This document shows positions 56,801 through 64,000 of a stretch of 64,000 bases of DNA, in pieces. Where the stretch lies: assembly GCA_928212115.1 (NCBI GenBank), contig CAKMRJ010004445.1:80240434-80304433 (forward strand), read 5' to 3'. This DNA is from Lactuca virosa. Its lineage: Eukaryota > Streptophyta > Magnoliopsida > Asterales > Asteraceae. The notes beneath the pieces were generated by a model. The model worked only from the letters and a program-made list of their open reading frames with translations. It was not told the DNA's origin and made no database searches. A program made the translations under genes and the position numbers. Positions within the stretch are counted from its first letter, which is position 1. Every line of letters begins with the position of its first letter.

Positions 56801-57304
56801 AACAAGTAATTAGTCTTAATTTTCCAATGCTTGAAAGTTCTCATTCATCATACTATACAACTTGCATGATTCGAAGTTTCTATCCAACTGAAACTTGGGT
56901 GATGAGAATCTTTCCTTATTTGGAAAATTTAGACACTACCACAAATGAAAGAATCAAATTCATATTTTACTCTTGCTATTAATGGAATCATATAAGCAAC
57001 AATTTTTTTTCCCTTTTCATAAATGCCATTGTAAGGATATTTTAAAATAAATAAAAACTAATTTTTTTTCTTTTATTTTAAAAACTTTGCGGAAAAACTA
57101 TCCTTACAGTGCAAAAGCACATGAAAAACTTTGTTGTTATCTATTCCTAAGCAATATATCATAACTCCTAAGCAACAGCTCAAAATTCTGATGACAGAAC
57201 CATGCGATCGAGATCCATCTTCGCGATCAGAATCAGCATATACTTTCTTTAAGTTTCTTCACTTTTATTTGATTCTTAAAACATCAACATGTGACCCAGT
57301 CACA
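53826..57304 (-). other. Copia B interior, 3' region
   Basis: 53826-54100 and part of the following DNA match the 3' untranslated region of copia C (62185-62520). From about 54700 to 57304 there is AT-rich DNA with many stops and no pol motif in any frame. One CGGTTAACC palindrome copy lies at 56030-56050. Either a pol decayed beyond recognition or filler DNA. Confidence 0.55.
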
Positions 57305-57983
57305 TCATGTAACAAGAATCTCAGAATAGAAACTTAACAGAGTTAGATAGTGGACTTTACCTGAAGTAGAGTCAATCTTCTTGACTTGATCAACCTTATG
57401 ATCTTTCAGGTAAATAGGCTGCTTCGCAATCAATGCCCCTTCCTTTTGGCAAGAGAAACATAGGGACTCTTTGGGAATGGTACATGGGACTATCACAGAC
57501 TTAGAATTTCTCTTTACCATTTGGTCAACCTAGTTGACTATGGTCAATCCCTTTCCTTGGGAAGAGAAGGCTTTTCTAGATATCCAATGTTACCATTGTC
57601 AATGTCCATGGTAGTTTGGGAAGTTGATCTACTAATCAAATTTGCTCTCCCAGTGCTCCAAATTATTGCTGATTAAGCAGCACCAAGCAAATAGATAAGA
57701 TCATTAAAGGTCATGTCATAGTCTGTTTCATAGTAGTCCCAAAGGAATTCATTATGTGACTTAGAAAGTGATTGAACCACGAACTTTCTCAAGAGTTTGA
57801 CACCCAACTCTCTCGGCTTGTCAATATGTGACTTCATCTCCAAGATGCGATCACACATAGACCTTGCTTGCCAATAGGGCTTGAGTGACCTTGAACTTGT
57901 GGGTTAGGGAGAATAATTGGAGGATGTGGAGGAAGTGAAGTTCCAAGAGATTTAGGAGCATCATAGATGTCTGAAACAGACAT
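57305..57983 (-). pseudogene. Gag remnant of copia B
   Basis: An ATG at 57981-57983 starts MSVSDIYDAPKS, followed by broken frames. 57673-57858 keeps part of the Gag domain (DKPRELGVKLLRKFVVQSLS; WDYYETDYDMTFNDLIYLL). 57305-57520 keeps a damaged zinc knuckle: CFSCQKEGALIAKQ has the first two cysteines and lacks the histidine and last cysteine, followed by PIYLKDHKVDQVKK. Homologous in position to the intact copia A gag at 15242-16063. Confidence 0.7.
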
Positions 57984-58768
57984 CTTTTTAGGAGATATTC
58001 AAGATAGTTGATCTAAAGTCCTTAATATAACACCTAATATGAAATATTAAGGCTAGGACCCAACAAACTATTTTATAACTTGGAAGAGGGATGCCGTAAT
58101 CCAAGCTATAAAATATTTGAAGGTAGGTGAATGACGATTCACCAATTTCCACCAAGATAAACGAAATGTATTATTAGGTTTTAATTGGTTTTGAAACTCC
58201 TAGATTCTTTTGAGATTCATTGAACTTTTCAAAGGCATGTTTCAATCTCGAGTGTGCCCTTCAGGTTTTGTGATTGGGATGCCGAGGATCACAAAACAAG
58301 GTGTGAATAACCATGCAAATATACTTGGTACCCTTAATATTTACCCCTCAATCGATGTGCCGGTTAACCACACACGCTCCACCGATACTATGATAAACAT
58401 TAAGTTACCCTTTGCCTACCTTGTTAAATCAAGCTAGTGTGTCGGTTAACCACACACGCTCCACTAACTGACTTAAGCAAAGTGCAAAGTGTAATTTCAT
58501 GGGTTAGCACCAAATTCACATTTTCCTAAGTAACTAAGATTGGGTATTATTAAGAGTTTAGTTACTTAGTATTTATCATTAATACTTTTAATGAAGGGAG
58601 AATTATAGTCCTTGTCCTACCCGTTCGGCTAACGACCCTCCACCGGTCAAGGAAGCGGTGGGTGAGAGTGGACACCCATTAAACTGCCATTTTATAGGCA
58701 GTAACCTTATACCCCCCTTATAGACCGGCTTCGTGAATGTGGCCTACTAATGGTAAGACGACTTTACT

Positions 58769-58808
<40 letters not shown>

Positions 58809-59798
58809 TATTAACTTATAATATTATAAAGTATAAGGTTTGAATTTTAACTTTTAAAATTCTAAGGGCTTAACTAGGAATTAAAGGATTCATAAGTGAA
58901 AACTTTACAAATTCCAAAACTTGAGGGCAAGTTTTTGAAACTATTCAAAACTTTTCATTTCATAACTTATGAGTTTAATGGTTCATTAAAATGAAGACTC
59001 TTCATTTTTATGTAACCTCTTATTCTTTAATAACACTTTTAAAGAAGTGACCCTTAAACATCCATAACTTGAGGACAAGTTATGGAGTCATAATACTATT
59101 TAATGAAAAAGACTGTTCATTTTTTTTATGTAACCTATGACACTTTTATGAGTTTTAAGATTCATAAATGTGACATTTTATGTAACTTGAGGACAAGTTA
59201 CAAAAACACATTTTATGAACTACCTCTAGATTAATTAGGATTGAAAACAACTAAAACACAAAAAAAAATTCCATTAATCTAAACTAACTCATAAATCAAG
59301 GAAACATAAACACTTTTGGTAATCCATAACTTATGGAGTTAAATGTTTGTTTTATGATGAAACTTTTCATGTTCCATAACTTAAGAATAAGTTATGGAAT
59401 TCTTTAAAACATTAACACCAAATTTTGTAACTCCATAAAAACTTTGAATCAATTTTTTTTAAAACCTTTTCATATCCATAACTTATGGAGGTTTCAAAAC
59501 ACTTAAGATCACAACTTAAAAAAAAACTTTTGAGCTCCAAATTTTTATGACAAAATTTGTAACTCCTTAAAACATTTAGATCAAACTTTTAAAACTAATA
59601 AAATAATCATATCATTTTATCTTTTACTAAATTTGACCTAATTCAACTCATATAGCAAATGATTCAAATTTTACAAATAATTAGTTTTTCACAAAACAAG
59701 TAATCATCTTAAAATTTGACAAACTTCATGTTTTTTTTTCTTTTTTTTTCAACTTTAAAAATCAAACATTTGCATGAATATAACAGAAAACAACCTGT
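57984..59798 (-). other. Copia B 5' leader with hairpin array
   Basis: 1.8 kb between primer site and gag, collinear with the copia A leader. It contains two CGGTTAACC palindromes (58356-58375 and 58436-58457), the conserved block at about 58617-58720, a (TA)n tract at 58771-58803, and inverted repeats at 58916-59397. No open frame. Confidence 0.75.
58916..59397 (-). repeat. Array of four leader inverted repeats (hairpins)
   Basis: Arms AAAACTTG/CAAGTTTT (58916-58935), ATAACTTG/CAAGTTAT (59064-59083), GTAACTTG/CAAGTTAC (59182-59201) and CCATAACTT/AAGTTATGG (59374-59397). All arms pair perfectly although they differ between copies. Confidence 0.8.
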
Positions 59799-59809
59799 CT
59801 CTGATACCA
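59799..59809 (-). other. Primer binding site of copia B, tRNA-iMet type
   Basis: Minus strand TGGTATCAGAG, one base from the LTR start at 59811. Confidence 0.85.
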
Positions 59810-59810
59810 C

Positions 59811-60307
59811 TGTTGGGTTTTGAGCATTCTAACACTCCTATGGTGTACATGCAACCCTATAAACCTTGGATCTATGTTTTCTCTATTATACATGCAAATA
59901 TTAAATATTCCAAGGTTTCATCCTAACTAACATATTATGAAGCACCTATACTACAAAGTTCTAGTTAGATGACATACCTTTTGATGTAGCTTGATGTCTT
60001 CAAGCTTTAAGAGCTTAGCCCCAATAGTGTGGAAGCCTCAAGTGGAATCACAAATCACCAAAACACCTTGGAAAACCTTTAGAGAATATGGATACTTGGC
60101 TCACACTATGAAATCGGTTATTGCCCTCTTTAGTGTATCCACACTAGCCACTAGCATAATTTCATGAACCATAAGACCCTTTATATAGTGTGGAGGATTA
60201 GGGTTAAACCCTAATACCCATGACCTTTCATTTCCTAGGATCCATGGGTTAAAGCTCCATGGACTATCCATGAAGACTTAGCCCAACCTAAATGAACTTG
60301 GCCCACT

Positions 60308-60391
<84 letters not shown>

Positions 60392-60645
60392 AAGAGTCCA
60401 TATTTAATTAGTTCCTTTTGATCACTTAATTAATTATAAATTAATTCTTGATCAATACTAATTAAATAATATGATTATATATTAATATATTAGAACTTAT
60501 AATATATTAATATAAATCATAAATATACTATTCTCAAAAGACTATCCATATAAATTGTGTCGGTGAAGTGCAACCCAAATGGACCATGCCGGGTCGGGTC
60601 AAGTACATACCAAATATAGTTATGGACTTAGACATTAATCCAACA
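59811..60645 (-). repeat. 5' LTR of copia B (835 bp)
   Basis: TGTTGGGTTTTGAGC to AATCCAACA. It is longer than its partner because of a (TA)n tract at 60319-60389 that is only ~16 bp in the other LTR. TATA box CTATATAAA on the minus strand at 60180-60188. Confidence 0.95.
60319..60389. repeat. (TA)n microsatellite expanded in one LTR
   Basis: About 71 bp of TA repeats; the partner LTR has about 16 bp at 53555-53572. The expansion is therefore younger than the insertion. Confidence 0.95.
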
Positions 60646-61323
60646 GGTTGAACTTTGCGATCGATGTGCTTTGAGTACTTCATTCCATGTGTTTGGTGGT
60701 GTTCTTAGTCAAAGCCAAGGGTGGGTTCAATGAAAGGATGAATATCAGTTATGGAATTTGAGTTCTGAAGTCTAGATCTGTTGGGTTCCTGGTCTAGGGA
60801 ATAATATTGATTTACATGATTTGGTCTTATAGTTAAGAAGTTGTAGAATATACTGGTGTTGAACGTGTTTCTCTGTAGAGGTTATATAGATAAGACTCGC
60901 AGTGGGAGCCAACATGATAATTGATGTATCATAGGTTTTCATCAGCAAGTTATGGTATATGTTATATGTGATGGTAGATTGGGTTGAGGCGGTCCTGCTT
61001 CGTGCTGAAGGCCAAGATACCCAGGGTGGTCTGTATAGACTGAAGGCCTGCACGGTGGACCATTCAGACCGAAGGCTCAGAGAGCAGTCTAGATGGACAC
61101 ATGACCTAGCAAGGCGGTCCATTCATATTGAAGGCTCTGTATTCGGGTCTACCTGTGCAAAGATCAGACAAGTTGGGGCTTCAGAATTATAGCAACAATG
61201 TGTTGGATCGATAGTTATGGGATCAGTGTCTTGTTCAGCTAGAGGGTTTTGTTCGGAACGTTGGTTCCCCAGAGGTAGTAAGGAGTGATTTCGAGGATGA
61301 AATCTAATTTAATTGGGGGATAG
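60646..61323 (+). mobile_element. Decayed Ty3 remnant, third piece, ending in pol stop and purine tract
   Basis: Begins with target copy GGTTG. Near the end the plus strand reads SDFEDEI and a stop (61284-61307), matching the DFEDEV pol end of the Ty3 element at 4358-12946, followed by TTGGGGGATAG, a purine tract. A Ty3 3' LTR should follow at 61324 but copia C starts there. A diverged ~30 bp repeat with GAAGGC anchors lies at 61000-61140. Confidence 0.6.
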
Positions 61324-62184
61324 TGATGGGTTTTCTACATAGCAAACAATCCTACGTGTGCATGTAACCCTAATTTGAGGATCTATGTTTTCACTATTAG
61401 ACAAACAAGCATTGAACACAAAAGACTTGAAACCCTAGCATGCATCTAATAATTTTGAAATCAATATAAGGAAGATTAGATCACATAAATTTACTTCTAT
61501 ATAGTAATAACAATGAAATCTTGAAGATCTTGAGATTTCAGAACAAGTACCACAAGTGTAGTACCTCTGATGGCTCACAAACACACTAGGGCAAGAGGAT
61601 GATTATGAGAGAAAGGAGAGAGGAGATACTTGCTCAAAATTTTGGCTCTTCTAGAGTTTCTTGGAGGTGCACGAAAATCATGAGGGTTGAGGGGCTATTT
61701 ATAGTTGAGGTAGCGTAGATCCAAAGTTAGAGTTTTGAGGTGGAAACCCTAATTCCTTAGCATAGGGCCTAAGCATCACATGGACTCCCCTCCTTAAGTC
61801 TTGGACGATATCATCTAGAATCTTCTAAGGATTTTCGGCCCTACCCCATGAGGGTGATTCAATAGCCCAAAACCACAACTATGAAATAACTGCAAAACAG
61901 CCCCTGTACTTTTAATCAGTTCCTTTAATCCCAAAATTAATTCCAAATTAATTTCTGATTAAATACTAATTAAAAATATGATTTCTAATTAATATATTAT
62001 TTACATAACATATTAATAAAATAATTTTATACACCAAATTATTATTCTAAATAATAAATTCAACCTCTCTCTCCAATAGTCATCATGTCTAGTTGCTAGT
62101 GTGAAGGCAACCCAAAAGGACCATGTTACTATCAAATCAAGTACATACCAATTATAGTTATGGGCTTAGACACCTAATCAAAAA
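61324..62184 (-). repeat. 3' LTR of copia C (861 bp)
   Basis: Starts TGATGGGTTTTC, ends CCTAATCAAAAA. Related to copia A and B LTRs (for example GTGAAGGCAACCCAAA-GGACCATG near 62100 and TATGGGCTTAGACACCTAATC near the end). Confidence 0.85.
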
Positions 62185-63059
62185 GTCTCCCACTTGCATA
62201 AGTCTAATAACTATAATTGCAAATATGACCTCAAAATTTGACTAGCAATTATAGCTCTGAAATTCGCTGTCGAACTCTGACCCAGTCAGTTACGTGTCCT
62301 AAGATAAGGGGTCATATAATCCTCCATTCTGCAAGATATCATGTGGCAAATGACATGGAATAGAATCATTCTCATTGTCCAACAATTTGTTTCCCGATTT
62401 CTGATTTGTAATGACAAAGAACTTAATTGAACACATCAATTCAGTCCTGACCAGGCCCGGAACATAAGTCTACACCAAATCATCGAGGGGCCCAAGATAT
62501 CGCTTTTTCCCTTTAGGGTAAAAGGAACAAATAAAATTTGACTTATATGCTTGTACTATATACCCATCAAATCATACACAACAATACATTTTATAACATC
62601 AAGTTACTGATGCGTTTACACATTATCAATGCACAACCAACTCGTAAACAACAACTCATATATCTCGGTTTAAAGATTATACGATATGATCATCTCAGAA
62701 TTACTCGTGATAAATTCCACGAAGTAATTCACTGAGCATTGGTTTATCCAATACTTAAATCCCTATTTCAAAAGTACTCGTGAATGTTGCAACAAACCAT
62801 CACTATGTCTAATCCCTTAGACAATCTACAATCCAATTCATGACAGTCTTAATTCACTACTTACTTCCAAAGTAAGATCGACTGTGGATGTTTTGAATAA
62901 TCCAATTATTTGGGAAGTAAAACATGCAAAGTTGAAACATAATGATAAACAATTGACAAAAGATAGTAAACAATACTCATAAATAATTCTCCATTACTTA
63001 ATCATCAAATGTCAATTACATTTATTTGTTACAAGTTTCTAAATATCTATCTAATTACT
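62185..63059 (-). other. Copia C 3' untranslated region
   Basis: No open frame. Parts match 53826-54500 of copia B in the same orientation (ATCATCGAGGGGCCCA words in both), showing common descent. Confidence 0.6.
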
Positions 63060-64000
63060 AAAACTAACATCATCCTTCAGACCAATGCTCCTCGTATGCT
63101 GAACGTGCCTAATCCCACTCAGACCCTTTGTGAGGGGATTTGCAGGATTCTCTTCAGAAGATACCATCTTCACAACGAGGCTTCCTTCTTCCACACGATG
63201 TCTGATAAAGTGATATTTTATGTCGATATGTCTTGATCTCTCGGTTCCTTGGTTAAGGCAACTGCTCCTTCATTATCGTAGAAAATCTCCATAGACTCCT
63301 TTCTGTCTGTCTGAAAACTGGCATCGCTATAACCAGTAACTATCAAGTCATCACTGCCACCAAGCACAAGGACCAAGTCCTTAGTCCTTCGCAGATACTT
63401 AAGAATGTTCTTGACCGCTATCCAATGAGCTTTACCCGGATTTCCCTGATATCGAATAACCATGCTCAAAGAAAAAGCCACGTCAGGGCGAGTACATGTC
63501 ATAGCATACATGATCGATCCAACGACGGAAGCATATGGAACTCGACTCATTTATGCTATCTCTGCATCAGTACTCGGACTCAGAGTCTTACTCAGTTTGG
63601 TATTACTCTGGATAGGTAACTCTCCCTTCTTGGAATTCTCCATGCTAAAATGCTTTAGCACCTTATCCAAGTAAGTACTTTGACTAAGTCCAATTAGTCT
63701 TCTACTACTATTCCTCAAAATCCTTATTCCCAGAATATAAGTAGCCTCTCCCAGATCCTTCATAGCGAAACACTTTCCAAGCTGGGATTTAACTTCCTAT
63801 AAGGTTGGAACGTCGTTTCCTATGAGTAGTATGTCATCAACATACAATACTAGAAAGCTGACTATACTCCCACTAGCTTGGACATATTCATAGGACTCAT
63901 CTTCACTCCTAGAGAAACCAAACTCTTTGACTTTCTCATCGAAGAAAATATTCCATTTGCGAGTCGCTTGCTTCAATCCATAGATTGATTTCTCAAGCTT
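63060..64000 (-). pseudogene. Copia C reverse transcriptase end and RNase H, damaged
   Basis: From the window edge the minus strand reads copia reverse transcriptase: an YGLKQA-like region near 63980, the catalytic YVDD at 63833-63844, an in-frame TAG near 63798, then MKDLGEATYILGIRI, SQSTYLDKVLKHFSMENSKK and YASVVGSIMYAMTCTRPDVA. RNase H begins at VTGYSDASFQTDRK but jumps after about 15 residues to IFYDNEGAVALTKEP. A copia RNase H normally has many more residues between these sites, so an internal deletion removed the centre. The frame continues broken to about 63060. Confidence 0.85.

Larger units (their letters stand above)
53057..60645 (-). mobile_element. Copia B: young non-autonomous Ty1/copia element (7.6 kb, TSD GGTTG)
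   Basis: LTRs 53057-53825 and 59811-60645 are almost identical apart from a (TA)n expansion. Perfect target duplication GGTTG at 53052-53056 and 60646-60650. tRNA-iMet primer site at 59799-59809; purine-rich tract on the minus strand just right of 53825 (AAGTGGGAGAC). The 6 kb interior keeps a gag remnant but I see no protease, integrase or reverse transcriptase. Recent LTRs with a long-dead interior show that it was moved by proteins supplied in trans. LTR and 3' leader wording are shared with copia C, which carries pol. Confidence 0.93.
61324..64000 (-). mobile_element. Copia C: Ty1/copia element, 3' part (right part outside window)
   Basis: 3' LTR 61324-62184, purine-rich tract on the minus strand just beyond (AAGTGGGAGAC), a 3' untranslated region (62185-63060) resembling that of copia B, then the end of pol on the minus strand. 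The LTR end is mutated (CAAAAA instead of CCAACA), so it is older than copia B. Confidence 0.85.

Noticed and set aside
60646..61192. Host gene in the segment right of copia B
   Set aside because: The open frame at 60959-61192 reads a degenerate short repeat, and the segment ends in a Ty3 pol stop and purine tract.

Overview
This window is repeat-dense plant nuclear DNA with no host gene that I can support. Nearly every base lies in LTR retrotransposons (Ty3 chromoviruses and Ty1/copia elements), with a few hAT-like DNA elements between them. Element types, tRNA-iMet primer sites and the CpG-rich palindrome families in the LTRs suggest a large-genome eudicot. My best guess is Asteraceae, Lactuca-like, from general recognition rather than a search.

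Layout. 1-2695: 3' end and LTR of a plus-strand Ty3 chromovirus. 2696-4306: two hAT-like non-autonomous elements, one carrying a (TA)48 microsatellite. 4358-12946: complete but decayed minus-strand Ty3 element with ~1.9 kb LTRs. 12947-14395: spacer, a GGGTT-rich hAT-like piece and an exon-like unclassified stretch. 14396-15241: lone LTR. 15242-18378: 5' part of copia A (LTR, long leader, open gag). 18379-61323: a decayed plus-strand Ty3 remnant that hosts the rest.

The remnant is split by a 32.4 kb minus-strand Sirevirus-like copia composite (19036-51405) and by a young copia, B (53057-60645, TSD GGTTG). The Sirevirus was itself hit by two Ty3 chromoviruses: 25440-34707 (TSD GAGAC), in its reverse transcriptase/RNase H region, and 38729-48735 (TSD ACATC), in its gag-protease region. 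Without them it is about 13 kb. Copia C (61324-64000) closes the window.

Functionally these are copy-and-paste elements. Gag packages RNA, protease matures it, reverse transcriptase/RNase H primes from tRNA-iMet, and integrase inserts the cDNA; Ty3 integrases here carry a chromodomain-like tail. All pol regions show stops or frameshifts. The one long open frame is copia A gag.

The most interesting signals are cis-acting. (1) Several unrelated LTR families each carry their own short CpG-rich palindrome, repeated at about 18-22 bp, in four families 17-40 bp upstream of the TATA box. (2) Copia A and B leaders contain arrays of inverted repeats whose arms change together. (3) The Sirevirus carries a ~4 kb basic, coiled-coil reading region in the envelope position.
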